From Streptomyces marispadix (GTDB lineage: Bacteria > Actinomycetota > Actinomycetes > Streptomycetales > Streptomycetaceae): DNA of 64,000 nucleotides. This document shows positions 53,410-62,802 of the stretch, one piece after another. The notes below the pieces were generated by a model. It saw only the letters and a program-made list of their open reading frames with translations, was not told the origin of the DNA and made no database searches. The translations under genes and the position numbers were made by a program. The stretch is from the NCBI RefSeq assembly GCF_022524345.1, contig NZ_JAKWJU010000002.1, forward strand, positions 1,922,001 through 1,986,000. Reading direction: 5' to 3'. Position 1 is the stretch's first letter, and each line of letters begins with the position of its first letter.

Positions 53410-54386
53410 TCGAGGGCCTGCCCATGCGGTTCACCGACGAGGGCCTTCCGCCCCGGGTGCGTATCCACGAGGTCGGCCCGCGCGACGGCCTCCAGAACGA
53501 ACAGTCCACGGTGCCGGCAGAGGTGAAGTCCGAGTTCATCCACCGGCTGCACCGGGCGGGGCTGGAGACCGTCGAGGCGACGAGCTTCGTGCATCCCAAG
53601 TGGGTGCCCCAACTCGCGGACGCGGAGGAGCTGATGCCGCTCCTCGCCGATCTGCCCGGCGATCTGAGGCTCCCGGTCCTGGTGCCCAACTCACGCGGCC
53701 TGGATCGCGCGGTAGCACACGGCTGCCGCCACATCGCCGTATTCGCCAGCGCCACCGAGTCCTTCGCGAGGGCCAATCTCAATCGTTCGCTGGACGAGTC
53801 CCTGGCCATGTTCGAGCCCGTGGTCACCCGCGCCAAGGCCGAGGAGCAGTGGGTGCGCGGCTATGTGTCGATGTGCTTCGGCGACCCATGGGAGGGCGCG
53901 GTGCCCACGGCCCAGGTCGTACGGGTCTGCCGCGCGCTGCTGGACATGGGCTGTGACGAGCTGAGCCTCGGCGACACCATCGGCGTGGCCACACCCGGCC
54001 ATGTCGCGGCACTGCTGCGCGAGTTGGCGGACGCGGAGGTCCCGGTGGCCCGCACCGCGGTCCACTTCCACGACACCTATGGCCAGGCGCTCTCCAACAC
54101 CCTCACCGCGCTACGGCACGGCGTGACCACGGTCGACGCCTCCGCGGGCGGCCTCGGCGGCTGCCCGTACGCGAAGAGCGCCACCGGAAATCTCGCCACC
54201 GAGGACCTCGTCTGGATGCTTCAGGGCCTGGGCATCGAGACCGGGGTCGACCTCGCCCGCCTCACGGCCACAAGCGGCTGGATGGCGGACCGGCTGGGAC
54301 GCCCCAGCCCCTCGCGCACCGTGCGCGCGCTCACCGGCGCGGACAGCGGTGCCGGCTCCCGTCCCAACTCCCACAAGGAGCAGTGA
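53406..54386 (+). CDS. Hydroxymethylglutaryl-CoA lyase
   Basis: A 326-residue TIM-barrel lyase that cleaves HMG-CoA to acetoacetate and acetyl-CoA, the last step of leucine breakdown. Motifs: IHEVGPRDGLQNE with catalytic Arg and Asp, VEATSFVHPKWVPQLADAE, ELSLGDTIGVATPGHV, VHFHDTYGQALSN with metal-binding histidines, and GGLGGCPYAKSATGNLATEDLVW with the catalytic cysteine. The ATG overlaps the preceding stop (ATGA). An AAGGAG at the end of the gene serves the following dehydrogenase. Confidence 0.95.
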
Positions 54387-54391
54387 CCATC

Positions 54392-55555
54392 ATGTCTCTC
54401 GACCACCGCCTCTCCGCCGAGCACGAGGAACTCCGCCGCACTGTCGAGGAGTTCGCACAGAAGGTCGTCGCCCCGAAGATCGGCGAGTACTACGAGCGGC
54501 ACGAGTTCCCTTACGAAATCGTGCGCCAGATGGGGGAGATGGGCCTGTTCGGGCTGCCCTTCCCCGAGGAGTACGGCGGCATGGGCGGCGACTATCTGGC
54601 GCTCTGCCTCGCCCTGGAGGAGCTTGCCCGCGTCGACTCCTCGGTGGCCATCACCCTGGAGGCCGGAGTCTCCCTCGGCGCCATGCCCGTCTTCCGCTAC
54701 GGCACCGAGGAGCAGAAGCGCGAGTGGCTTCCCCGGCTGTGCTCCGGGGAGATGCTGGGCGCGTTCGGCCTGACCGAGCCGGAGTGCGGCTCCGACGCGG
54801 GCGGCACCCGCACCACCGCGGAACGGGACGAGAAGACCGGCGAGTGGGTGATCAACGGCTCGAAGTGCTTCATCACCAACTCCGGTACGGACATCACCGG
54901 TTTGGTCACCGTCACAGCCGTCACGGGGCGCAAGGACGACGGTTCACCGCGGATCTCCACGATCATCGTGCCCTCCGGCACCCCCGGCTTCACCGTCGCC
55001 GCCCCGTACTCGAAGGTCGGCTGGAACGCCTCGGACACCCGTGAGCTGTCCTTCTCCGACGTAAGGGTGCCCGCGGCGAACCTCCTCGGCGAAGAGGGCC
55101 GCGGCTACGCCCAGTTCCTGCGCACCCTCGACGAGGGAAGAATCGCGATCTCGGCGCTGGCCACGGGCCTGGCACAAGGCTGCGTCGACGAATCCATCTC
55201 CTACGCCAACACCCGGCTCGCGTTCGGGAAGCCGATCGGCGCCAACCAGGCGATCCAGTTCAAGCTGGCCGACATGGAGATGCGTGCGCACACGGCACGC
55301 GTCGCCTGGCGCGACGCGGCCTCCCGGCTGCTCCTGGGCGAACCGTTCAAGAAGCAGGCGGCGCTGGCGAAGCTCTACTCCTCGGAGATCGCCGTCACCA
55401 ACGCCCGTGAGGCCACCCAGATCCACGGCGGCTACGGCTTCATGAACGAATACCCGGTGGCCCGGATGTGGCGCGACTCCAAGATCCTCGAGATCGGCGA
55501 GGGTACGAGCGAGGTTCAGCGGATGCTGGTGGCCAGGGAGCTGGGCGTCGGATAA
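54392..55555 (+). CDS. Isovaleryl-CoA dehydrogenase-like acyl-CoA dehydrogenase
   Basis: A 387-residue FAD-dependent dehydrogenase. Motifs: LGAFGLTEPECGSDAGGTRT, INGSKCFITNSGTD, VGWNASDTRELSFSDVRVP, the HGGYGFMNEYPVARMWRDSKILEIGEGTSEVQR C-terminus. In this operon it would make 3-methylcrotonyl-CoA from isovaleryl-CoA, feeding the carboxylase upstream. The ATG at 54392 is preferred because AAGGAG lies 11 bases before it; the GTG at 54383 is too close to that site. Confidence 0.92.
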   Translation: MSLDHRLSAEHEELRRTVEEFAQKVVAPKIGEYYERHEFPYEIVRQMGEMGLFGLPFPEEYGGMGGDYLALCLALEELARVDSSVAITLEAGVSLGAMPVFRYGTEEQKREWLPRLCSGEMLGAFGLTEPECGSDAGGTRTTAERDEKTGEWVINGSKCFITNSGTDITGLVTVTAVTGRKDDGSPRISTIIVPSGTPGFTVAAPYSKVGWNASDTRELSFSDVRVPAANLLGEEGRGYAQFLRTLDEGRIAISALATGLAQGCVDESISYANTRLAFGKPIGANQAIQFKLADMEMRAHTARVAWRDAASRLLLGEPFKKQAALAKLYSSEIAVTNAREATQIHGGYGFMNEYPVARMWRDSKILEIGEGTSEVQRMLVARELGVG

Positions 55556-55562
55556 TCGCAGC

Positions 55563-56561
55563 ATGGCCGAGATCATCCAGCGCAGCGGGACTTGGACGTT
55601 CGACGGTGAGGCCGTGCGTATCGTCCCCGCCACCGGCAAGCAGGTGCACCCGCTGCGTAAAGGGCTCGGCGAGGTGACGGTCCCGCTCACGGCGATCGCG
55701 GGCGTCGCCTATGAGGCGGGCCGCAAGGGCGGCCGCCTCAGGCTGCGGCTTCGTGAAGGCGCCGACCCGCTCACACAGATCGCGGCAGGGCGGCTGCCCG
55801 ACGCGTCGGATCCGTACCAACTCGCGGTGGAACAGGACCGGGAGGGCGTGGCGGAGTACTTCACGGAGGAACTCCGCCGTGCGCTGCTGCTGGAAGAAGT
55901 CCCGGACACTCCCTGCGACCGCTATCTGCTGCCGGGCCCGGCCGTTCCGCTGACCGCGGCGGGGACGGACGGCACGGTCTCCTTCGACGGCGAACGCGTC
56001 CAGCTCAGATGGAACTGGATGGCGGCGGAGATCAAGTCCCAGGCGGGCGCCCGTGATTACGCCCTGGCCGAGCTGGACGGAGTGGAGTGGACACCGGCGG
56101 CGGGCTGGGAGAACGGCTCGCTGCGATTCCTTCCCAAGGGGAGGCATCCCGTCGTGAAGCCGGAGCACGACCCCAACTGTCTTCTGCTGTGGGGCGTACG
56201 GCAGGCGCGGGAGACGGGCGGCTCGGTGCTGCTGGCCGCCGCGGTGACGGCCCGGCTGCCTCATCCGGCCGGCGCACGGCCGGAAGCGGGCGCCGCCCCG
56301 GGCGCGGACCCGGCTGCGGACTCAGACTCCGCCGCGCACGCAGCCCTTGGCCCCTCCCTCACCAAGGGCGGAGGCGAAGGGCCCGCCGGTCCCGCCGGAA
56401 CAACTCCGGGGACGGCGGGCTCCGCGCCTCCCGCGGAAGCCCCCGCCGATCATGACGAACTGCTGCGCCGCCTGCGCGAACTCGGCGAGCTGCATCGCGA
56501 AGGGGTCCTCACCGACGAGGAGTTCGCCACTGCCAAGAAGGCGGTCATCGACCGCTTCTGA
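55563..56561 (+). CDS. DUF4429 protein with C-terminal SHOCT domain
   Basis: A 332-residue cytoplasmic protein. Two DUF4429 repeats are recognisable: GTWTFDGEAVRIVPATG..VPLTAIAGVAYEAGRKGGRLRLRL, and TVSFDGERVQLRWNWMAAE with a later LLLWGVRQARE. An Ala/Gly/Pro linker leads to a SHOCT motif at the C-terminus (LLRRLRELGELHREGVLTDEEFATAKKAVI). Function is unknown; SHOCT motifs often mediate oligomerisation. It begins 7 bases after the dehydrogenase stop and may be co-transcribed with the leucine operon. Confidence 0.88.
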   Translation: MAEIIQRSGTWTFDGEAVRIVPATGKQVHPLRKGLGEVTVPLTAIAGVAYEAGRKGGRLRLRLREGADPLTQIAAGRLPDASDPYQLAVEQDREGVAEYFTEELRRALLLEEVPDTPCDRYLLPGPAVPLTAAGTDGTVSFDGERVQLRWNWMAAEIKSQAGARDYALAELDGVEWTPAAGWENGSLRFLPKGRHPVVKPEHDPNCLLLWGVRQARETGGSVLLAAAVTARLPHPAGARPEAGAAPGADPAADSDSAAHAALGPSLTKGGGEGPAGPAGTTPGTAGSAPPAEAPADHDELLRRLRELGELHREGVLTDEEFATAKKAVIDRF

Positions 56562-56569
56562 CCAGGGGT

Positions 56570-56623
56570 GGCGCCAGGGGTGCCGTGTCCCCTGGCGCCA
56601 GGGGTGCCGTGTCCCCCGGCGCC
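56570..56623. terminator. Duplicated hairpin terminator between DUF4429 and hexosaminidase genes
   Basis: GGCGCCAGGGG (56570-56580) and CCCCTGGCGCC (56589-56599) form a perfect 11-bp stem. The unit is repeated immediately from 56594 to 56623 with one base change, so two alternative or tandem hairpins can form. It lies 8 bases after the DUF4429 stop, between convergent genes. Confidence 0.75.
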
Positions 56624-56678
56624 GGGCACGGTCCCCGCCGGTTCGTGGCGCTGATCTCACACGCTTACGTCGCCCCCG

Positions 56679-58403
56679 TCACTTCGCCCCGTCAGGCCAC
56701 GGCACCTGCGGCGACCGCCAGTACGACATGCCCAACCGCTCCCAGCGCGGCCCCTGTTGGGCCAGCCGCTCCCGATAGCCGTCCCAGCCCAGTTTCGACG
56801 CGGGCGACCAGCCCAGCTCCGCGATGCCCGGCAGACGTGGGAACGCCATGAACTCGATGTGCTCGCTCTTCTCCAGCGTCTCCGACCACAGCGGCGCCTC
56901 GACCCCGAGCACGGACCCGTCGGGTGCGCCCTTGATATAGCTGCCGGGGTCCCAGTCGTAGGACTGCTCGGCCTCGACATATCCGGCCCAGTGCAGCCCC
57001 AGCGGGGTGTCCTCGTTGTACTGCATGTCGAGATAGGCGCGGTTCGCCGGGGAGAGGATCAGCCGCGTCCCGTTCTTCGCGGCCTCCACGACCTCGGGCT
57101 CGTCCTCGGCTCCGCTCGTTCCCCAGTACTGCGCCACCGCGCCCTCGGCGGGCTTCGCTCCTGTGAGCTGATGCCAGCCGATCACTGTCTTCCCGTACTC
57201 GGCGACGGTCTTCTGCGCGCGTTCCATGAAGGCGACGTAGTCCTCGTGGCTGGTGGAGTGCGCCTCGTCGCCGCCGATGTGCAGATAAGGGCCGGGGGTC
57301 ATCGCGGCCAGTTCACGCACCACGTCGTCGACGAAGTCGTATGTCACGTCGAGCGGTACGCACAGCGAGCTGAACCCGACGTCGGTGCCGGTGTAGCGGG
57401 GAGGGGCGACGCCGTCGCAGTTGAGCTTCGCGTAGGAGGCGAGCGCGGCGTTGGTGTGCCCCGGCATGTCGATCTCCGGCACGACGGTCAGCTCGTGCTC
57501 GGCGGCGTAGCGCACAATCTCCCGGTAGTCGGCCTTGGTGTAGTGCCCGCCCGGGCCGCCGCCGACCTCGGTGCCACCGCCGTACGACGCGAGCCTCGGC
57601 CAGGAGTCGATGGCGATGCGCCAGCCCTGGTCGTCGGAGAGATGCAGATGCAGCTTGTTGACCTTGTACATGGCGAGCTGGTCGATGTAGCGCTTGACCT
57701 CGCCGACACTGAAGAAGTGCCGTGAGACGTCGAGCATCGCGCCGCGGTAGGCGTAGCGCGGCCGGTCGGTGATCGTGCCGCCCGCCACCTGCCACGGCCC
57801 GGGCTGCTCCGTGTCCGACTCGACCCGGGGCGGCAGGAGTTGACGGAGGGTCTGCATGCCGTGGAAGAGGCCCGTGCCGGTGGGGGCGCTGATCACGGCG
57901 GCCCGCGGGGAGACGTTCAGCCGATAGCCCTCGGCACCGACCGGCGACTCGCCCTCATCGGCGGACTCGCTCAACTCGCCTGTGCCGGCGGCCCTTTCAG
58001 ACTCACCCGGCTTGCCCGAGTCTCCCTGCCCGCCGGACTTGCCGCCCTCCAGCCGCAGCACGATGCCGTCGGACCCCGGACGGGTGGTGACCGGCAGCGG
58101 GAATCCGGTGGACGGGCGCAGCAGCGCCGCCAGTCGGCCGGCGACGCGGCGCGCGTCCCCGGACGTCCCTCCTGACGCTCCCTCCGGCGAACCGGCCACG
58201 CGGATCACGGTCCGCTCGTCGATGGTGAACGGCTCGCCGCCCTTGCGTACGGACCGGGGCGCGGGAATCACACTGTCCAGCGGGGCGGGCTCCCCCGCCT
58301 TTTCCTCCGCCCCCGTCGCAGCCGCGGCCGGAGTCGTGAGAGAACCTGGGAGAACGGTGGCGAGGAGGGCGGCGCACAGCAGCAGCGGCCGGATTCGTCT
58401 CAC
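56679..58403 (-). CDS. Secreted beta-N-acetylhexosaminidase (GH20)
   Basis: A 574-residue secreted enzyme that removes terminal N-acetylglucosamine from chitin oligomers. The signal peptide is RRIRPLLLCAALLATVLPGS with an Ala-rich cleavage region. An N-terminal GH20b domain is followed by the barrel: LDVSRHFFSVGEVKRYIDQL, HLHLSDDQGWRI, and the catalytic Asp-Glu pair in LHIGGDEAHST at about 378. Near the end ALWSETL, EFMAFPRLPGIAELGWS completes the sugar site. GGAAGGGA precedes the GTG at 58403 by 6 bases. A DasR-type element lies about 100 bases upstream, so it should respond to N-acetylglucosamine. Confidence 0.94.
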   Translation of the reverse strand: MRRIRPLLLCAALLATVLPGSLTTPAAAATGAEEKAGEPAPLDSVIPAPRSVRKGGEPFTIDERTVIRVAGSPEGASGGTSGDARRVAGRLAALLRPSTGFPLPVTTRPGSDGIVLRLEGGKSGGQGDSGKPGESERAAGTGELSESADEGESPVGAEGYRLNVSPRAAVISAPTGTGLFHGMQTLRQLLPPRVESDTEQPGPWQVAGGTITDRPRYAYRGAMLDVSRHFFSVGEVKRYIDQLAMYKVNKLHLHLSDDQGWRIAIDSWPRLASYGGGTEVGGGPGGHYTKADYREIVRYAAEHELTVVPEIDMPGHTNAALASYAKLNCDGVAPPRYTGTDVGFSSLCVPLDVTYDFVDDVVRELAAMTPGPYLHIGGDEAHSTSHEDYVAFMERAQKTVAEYGKTVIGWHQLTGAKPAEGAVAQYWGTSGAEDEPEVVEAAKNGTRLILSPANRAYLDMQYNEDTPLGLHWAGYVEAEQSYDWDPGSYIKGAPDGSVLGVEAPLWSETLEKSEHIEFMAFPRLPGIAELGWSPASKLGWDGYRERLAQQGPRWERLGMSYWRSPQVPWPDGAK

Positions 58404-58504
58404 GAGCGGTCCCTTCCGTGGACTTCGTGCATGGGACATGAACCTGGGCATGTACATGGAGCAGACGAACGGAGACACGTGTATCGCGCCGCTCACCCCC
58501 GGTC

Positions 58505-58519
58505 AAGGTGTAGACCACT
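58505..58519 (-). promoter_or_regulatory. DasR-responsive element (dre-like) before the hexosaminidase
   Basis: On the minus strand AGTGGTCTACACCTT matches most of the known DasR consensus AGTGGTCTAGACCACT, with the left half intact. It lies about 102 bases before the hexosaminidase start. DasR represses aminosugar genes in Streptomyces until glucosamine-6-phosphate accumulates. Confidence 0.7.
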
Positions 58520-58777
58520 CGCCGCCCGCTCCCTGCCCCCTCGCGGCGCCCCGTCCCGGCACCGGACACCGCCACAGCACCGGAGACCGGCCGCCCCGCC
58601 CGCTCCGCCCCCAACTCCCGCTCGCGGTCGGCCCGTTCCTCCCGCCCGTACCTCCGCACCCCGAAAGCGATGTGCCACCAAGGCATCACCCCGAGTTATA
58701 TTCGACACGCGTGCCCGATATCGGGCAGGTTTCTTGCGTTCCTCGCCCCGAGCCCCCAATATCAAGGTGTGCTCGAA

Positions 58778-59047
58778 GTGCGTACGACTGTCCACGACGA
58801 CCTCATCGATCATCTGGTCCGCACGACACCGCTCCAGCGCGGTGAGGCGGCCCGGATCGTCTGGGACGTCCTGGCGTACTTCGACGAGACGACCGAGGAG
58901 TTCGTACGCCGCCGCCACCGCGAACTGCGGTCCAGGGGGAAGAACAACCAGCAGATCTTCGAGCGCATCTCGTCCGAGCTGCCGCATCGCGCGGTGGCGC
59001 CCCCGGGGCTGTCGCTGCGGCAGCTCCGCCGCATCGTCTACGGATGA
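58778..59047 (+). CDS. Small conserved hypothetical protein
   Basis: An 89-residue, helical, charged cytoplasmic protein beginning MRTTVHDDLIDHLVRTTPLQ and continuing GEAARIVWDVLAYFDETTEEFVRRRHRELRSRGKNNQQIFERISSEL. I recognise no domain, though it looks well conserved in style and ends cleanly with LSLRQLRRIVYG. The GTG at 58778 has AAGG 10 bases before it. It lies between the hexosaminidase and glmS; a role in aminosugar metabolism is possible but unsupported. The 375 bases before it hold the divergent promoter region with the DasR element. Confidence 0.7.
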   Translation: MRTTVHDDLIDHLVRTTPLQRGEAARIVWDVLAYFDETTEEFVRRRHRELRSRGKNNQQIFERISSELPHRAVAPPGLSLRQLRRIVYG

Positions 59048-59219
59048 CGGCCGGCGGCCCGTTCGACCGCCGGTCCGGCTGACCCTCATCGGCGACCGGC
59101 CACTCGCGATCCCGGCAGCGCCGGTTTCGTACCGGCTCGCAACGGCCGCCCCGGCACACAACAGAAACGACGACCACCCACCACCAAGTGGCAACCGACG
59201 AGGAGAGGCAACAGCCAAT

Positions 59220-61046
59220 ATGTGCGGAATCGTGGGATATATCGGCCAGCGCGAGGTTGCCCCGCTACTGCTGGAGGGTCTTCAGCGGCTGGAGTACCGG
59301 GGATACGACTCCGCCGGCATCGCCATCCACAGCAGCGGTACGGGCAAGAACGCGGGCCTGAAGACGGCCAAGACCAAGGGACGCGTCCGCGATCTGGAGG
59401 AGCGGGTCCCCGCGCGCTTCGCCGGGACCACCGGCATCGCCCACACCCGCTGGGCCACACACGGCGCCCCCAACGACGTCAACGCCCACCCGCACCTGGA
59501 CCGCGACGAGAAAGTCGCCGTCGTACACAACGGCATCATCGACAACGCCTCGGAGCTGCGCGCCAAACTCACCGCCGACGGCGTCGCGTTCGTCTCCGAG
59601 ACCGACACCGAGGTCCTCAGCCACCTCATCGCCCGCGCTCAGGCCGAGCGCCTGGAGGCGAAGGTGCAGGAGGCGCTGCGCATGGTCGAGGGCACCTACG
59701 GGATCGCGGTGCTGCACGCCGACTTCCCCGACCGCATCGTCGTCGCCCGCAACGGCTCTCCCGTGGTGCTCGGCATCGGCGAGCACGAGATGTTCGTCGC
59801 CTCCGACGTCGCCGCGCTCGTCTCCCACACCCGCCAGGTCGTCACCCTCGACGACGGCGAGATGGCCACCATCAAGGCCGACGACTACCGCACGTACACC
59901 ACCGAGGGCTCGCGCACCTCGACCTCGCCCGAGACCGTCGAATGGGCCGCCGAGTCCTACGACATGGGCGGCCACGACACCTACATGCACAAGGAGATCG
60001 CCGAACAGGCCGACGCGGTCGACCGGGTGCTGCGAGGACGCATCGACGAGCGGTTCGCGACCGTCCACCTCGGCGGCCTCAACCTCGACGCACGCGAGGC
60101 ACGCAGCATGCGCCGGGTGAAGATCCTCGGCTGCGGCTCGGCGTACCACGCGGGCATGATCGGCGCGCAGATGATCGAGGAGCTGGCGCGGGTGCCCGCG
60201 GACGCGGAGCCCGCCAGCGAGTTCCGCTACCGCAACGCCGTCGTCGACCCGGACACCCTCTACATCGCGGTCAGCCAGTCCGGCGAGACCTACGACACCC
60301 TCGCCGCCGTACAGGAGCTGAAGCGCAAGGGCGCCCGCGTGCTGGGCGTGGTGAACGTCGTCGGCTCCGCGATCGCACGTGAGACGGACGGCGGTGTGTA
60401 CGTGCACGCCGGGCCGGAGGTCTGCGTCGTCTCGACCAAGTGCTTCACCAACACGGCAGTGGCGTTCGCGCTGCTCGCGCTGCATCTCGGCCGCATCCGC
60501 GACCTGTCGGTGGCCGACGGGAAGCGGATCATCGAGGGTCTGCGGCGGCTGCCGGAGCAGATCGACGAGATCATGCGCGCGGAGGACGACATCAAGAAGC
60601 TCGCGGAGGACTACGCGCGGGCGAAGAGCATGATGTTCGTCGGGCGTGTGCGTGGCTATCCGGTGGCGCGCGAGGCGTCGTTGAAGCTCAAGGAGGTCTC
60701 GTACATCCACGCCGAGGCCTATCCCGCCTCGGAGCTGAAGCACGGTCCGCTGGCGCTGATCGAGCCCGCCGTGCCGACCGTGGCGATCCTCCCGGACGAC
60801 GAACTCCTCGACAAGAACCGGGCGACGCTGGAGGAGATCAAGGCCCGCAGCGGCAAAATCCTCGCGGTGGCGCACCAGGAGCAGGAGAAGGCGGACCACA
60901 CGATCCTCGTGCCGCGCAACGAGGTCGAGCTGGACCCGGTGCTGATGGGGATTCCGCTGCAACTGCTCGCCTACCACACGGCGTTGGCGCTGGGCCGCGA
61001 CATCGACAAGCCCCGGAATCTGGCGAAGTCCGTGACGGTCGAGTAG
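59220..61046 (+). CDS. glmS: Glutamine-fructose-6-phosphate aminotransferase (GlmS)
   Basis: A 608-residue cytoplasmic enzyme making glucosamine-6-phosphate from fructose-6-phosphate and glutamine, the first step to UDP-GlcNAc and cell wall. The N-terminal class II glutaminase starts with the catalytic Cys2 (MCGIVGYIGQREVAPLLLEGLQ), then RLEYRGYDSAG, HTRWATHG and VHNGIIDN. Two SIS domains follow (ILGCGSAYHAGMIGAQMIEEL, VSQSGETYDTLAAV, FTNTAVAFALLAL), ending DKPRNLAKSVTVE. GGAGAGG precedes the ATG. No glmS ribozyme is expected or seen. Two hairpins follow. Confidence 0.96.
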   Translation: MCGIVGYIGQREVAPLLLEGLQRLEYRGYDSAGIAIHSSGTGKNAGLKTAKTKGRVRDLEERVPARFAGTTGIAHTRWATHGAPNDVNAHPHLDRDEKVAVVHNGIIDNASELRAKLTADGVAFVSETDTEVLSHLIARAQAERLEAKVQEALRMVEGTYGIAVLHADFPDRIVVARNGSPVVLGIGEHEMFVASDVAALVSHTRQVVTLDDGEMATIKADDYRTYTTEGSRTSTSPETVEWAAESYDMGGHDTYMHKEIAEQADAVDRVLRGRIDERFATVHLGGLNLDAREARSMRRVKILGCGSAYHAGMIGAQMIEELARVPADAEPASEFRYRNAVVDPDTLYIAVSQSGETYDTLAAVQELKRKGARVLGVVNVVGSAIARETDGGVYVHAGPEVCVVSTKCFTNTAVAFALLALHLGRIRDLSVADGKRIIEGLRRLPEQIDEIMRAEDDIKKLAEDYARAKSMMFVGRVRGYPVAREASLKLKEVSYIHAEAYPASELKHGPLALIEPAVPTVAILPDDELLDKNRATLEEIKARSGKILAVAHQEQEKADHTILVPRNEVELDPVLMGIPLQLLAYHTALALGRDIDKPRNLAKSVTVE

Positions 61047-61092
61047 CGGCGGCCGGGTAGCGGCCGGGGCCAACTGCCCTACGCCCGCCCCT

Positions 61093-61202
61093 GCTTACGG
61101 GCCGCCTCCGCTTATGGGGCCTCCGCTGACGGCCCGTAAGCCGGGACGGAGAGGGCGGCGGGCGGAATCCCGCGCGGGCCACCAACCACGCGGGATTCCG
61201 CC
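61093..61202 (+). terminator. Two tandem hairpin terminators after glmS
   Basis: First hairpin: GCTTACGGGCCG (61093-61104) with CGGCCCGTAAGC (61130-61141). Second: GGCGGAATCCCGCG (61161-61174) with CGCGGGATTCCGCC (61189-61202). Both stems are perfect, 12 and 14 bp. They separate glmS from the convergent stress-protein gene. The remaining bases to 61423 hold nothing else I recognise. Confidence 0.8.
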
Positions 61203-61423
61203 TCCCCTTGCCGGCGTCGCCCATAACGCCGGCAGGTGCCGTCCCACGGGACCGTCACCTCCCGTGCGACAGCGTGCCTTCCAAGCCTCGGTTGTCTCGT
61301 GCCCCCTATATGCCCCTCACAAGCGCACAATCCACATGCGACGCCGAGAAGATTCAGCGTTGGATGTAAAAACCAACTCGCCCCGCTCACGGGGCCGTTG
61401 GGGAGCGTGGGACGGATGGGCCG

Positions 61424-61945
61424 TTACGGGATCACCACGACTGGACGCTCAGCGCGCCGCGCCAGCCGCCCCGCCACCGAGCCGAAGATGCGTCCCGCCA
61501 GCCCGTGAGTCGAGCCGACGACGATGGCGTCGGCCTCGTATTCGTGCCCCACTTCCTCGAGTTCGTGGCAGATGTCGCCACCGCGCTCGACGAGGATCCA
61601 CGGGACCTCCGCGAGGTGCTCGGCACAGGCGAGTTCGAGACCCAGCACCTCGGTGCGGTGATCGGGAACGTCCACGAAGACGGGAGGCTCGCAGCCCGCC
61701 CAGACCGTCGTCGGAAGCCTGTTGGCCACATGGACGATGATCAGGCCCGAGCCCGACCTGTAGGCCATGCCGATCGCATAGGCGAGGGCACGCTCGCTCG
61801 ACATCGAGCCGTCGAAGCCCACGACGACACCGTGCTGGAAAGCCGGATCGCAACTGTGGCGTGCCTCTTCCGCCGCTTCATCGGTCGCACTCGGATCGGC
61901 GACCTGCTTGCGGTCCGCTGGTTCGGGGATCTCGTGTCCGGCCAT
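61424..61945 (-). CDS. Universal stress protein (UspA family)
   Basis: A 173-residue single-domain UspA protein. After a variable N-terminus the domain begins HGVVVGFDGSMSSERALAYAI and ends with the ATP-binding pattern VVGSTHGLAGRIFGSVAGRL followed by ARRAERPVVVIP. The ATG at 61945 gives a natural N-terminus; an upstream ATG at 62041 adds unrelated residues. Such proteins bind ATP and accumulate under hypoxia or starvation. An inverted repeat TACCCgtaaGGGTA lies at 62092-62105 upstream. Confidence 0.9.
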   Translation of the reverse strand: MAGHEIPEPADRKQVADPSATDEAAEEARHSCDPAFQHGVVVGFDGSMSSERALAYAIGMAYRSGSGLIIVHVANRLPTTVWAGCEPPVFVDVPDHRTEVLGLELACAEHLAEVPWILVERGGDICHELEEVGHEYEADAIVVGSTHGLAGRIFGSVAGRLARRAERPVVVIP

Positions 61946-62041
61946 CAGTGTCTCGGCGAAGGGAGTCCTCTGTGCGGAGGGAGCGGCGGTTGGCTGTGCG
62001 CTTCCCGTACGGAAGCGAGGATGCTGAGGGGCGTCGAGCAC

Positions 62042-62394
62042 CCTGAAAGGATCCGGCCAAAGATCCCATCGAGGGGTCCTCTTCAGCCTCTTACCCGTAA
62101 GGGTACGACCAGACTCCCCCCTTGCCCAGGGCGCTGGGAGGCGCTTACCGCGACAGGCTGACCCTGGAGCATGCCTGAGGGAGCGGCATCACGCAACGCC
62201 CCGCTTCACCCCTTACCCCGACGGGCATATGGATACGGAGAGTTGCCTTCCGTTCGACGACGCGTTATCAGGGCGTGCCTGTCGAGAACTGGCGGCAGGG
62301 AAGCGGCCGTCGTCGCCGGCTTCAGCCGCCGCCCCCCGCTCTCCGCTTCGATCTGCGCGGCGCCGTGCGCGATGTGCGCGATGCCCGTGCCAAC
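62042..62394. other. Divergent region between stress protein and small membrane protein
   Basis: About 350 bases. It contains the inverted repeat TACCCgtaaGGGTA (62092-62105), a possible regulator site for the minus-strand stress gene. The rest has only short overlapping frames; the membrane-protein frame can be extended to 62275 but that part is Arg/Pro-rich noise. Confidence 0.5.
62092..62105. promoter_or_regulatory. Inverted repeat upstream of the stress-protein gene
   Basis: TACCC and GGGTA flank GTAA, about 150 bases before the UspA start at 61945. Candidate operator only. Confidence 0.35.
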
Positions 62395-62802
62395 ATGCGC
62401 CCCACCGTGCGCCCCGTCGTCCGCGACGACCCGCCGGACGACGCATTCACGGACACTTGGTATGTCGCGCCCACCCCTGACCCGGACGCGGAGAGCGCTG
62501 CGCGTGCCTCGGCGGCGGCTTCCGGCCTCATCCGCTGGGGCGCCGTGAGTTGTGCGCTCGTACCGCTGACACTGCTGCTCTGCGGCGTTCCGCTTCTCAC
62601 CGTGTTCGGCGCCGCCGCCGGGCTGGTGGCCCTCACCGGCGCGTGTGCGGTACTGCTCCACCTGTCAGGAGAGGGGTACGCACAGCAGGGCCCGTCGGGA
62701 TTCGCCCCCGTGAAGCCGGGTCCGCATAGGGGCCGTCACAGCCGTACGGGAACGGGTCTTCACAGGGGCGGACGACACTGGAGCGGCCCCGGACAGCCAT
62801 AG
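62395..62802 (+). CDS. Small two-helix membrane protein
   Basis: A 135-residue protein. The N-terminal ~40 residues are Asp/Pro-rich and hydrophilic (PPDDAFTDTWYVAPTPDPDAES). One long hydrophobic region (LIRWGAVSCALVPLTLLLCGV then PLLTVFGAAAGLVALTGACAVLLHL) can form two membrane helices. The C-terminus is basic and Gly/His-rich. I recognise no family. The ATG at 62395 is the best start. It lies upstream of adpA in the same direction, 403 bases away. Confidence 0.6.
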   Translation: MRPTVRPVVRDDPPDDAFTDTWYVAPTPDPDAESAARASAAASGLIRWGAVSCALVPLTLLLCGVPLLTVFGAAAGLVALTGACAVLLHLSGEGYAQQGPSGFAPVKPGPHRGRHSRTGTGLHRGGRHWSGPGQP

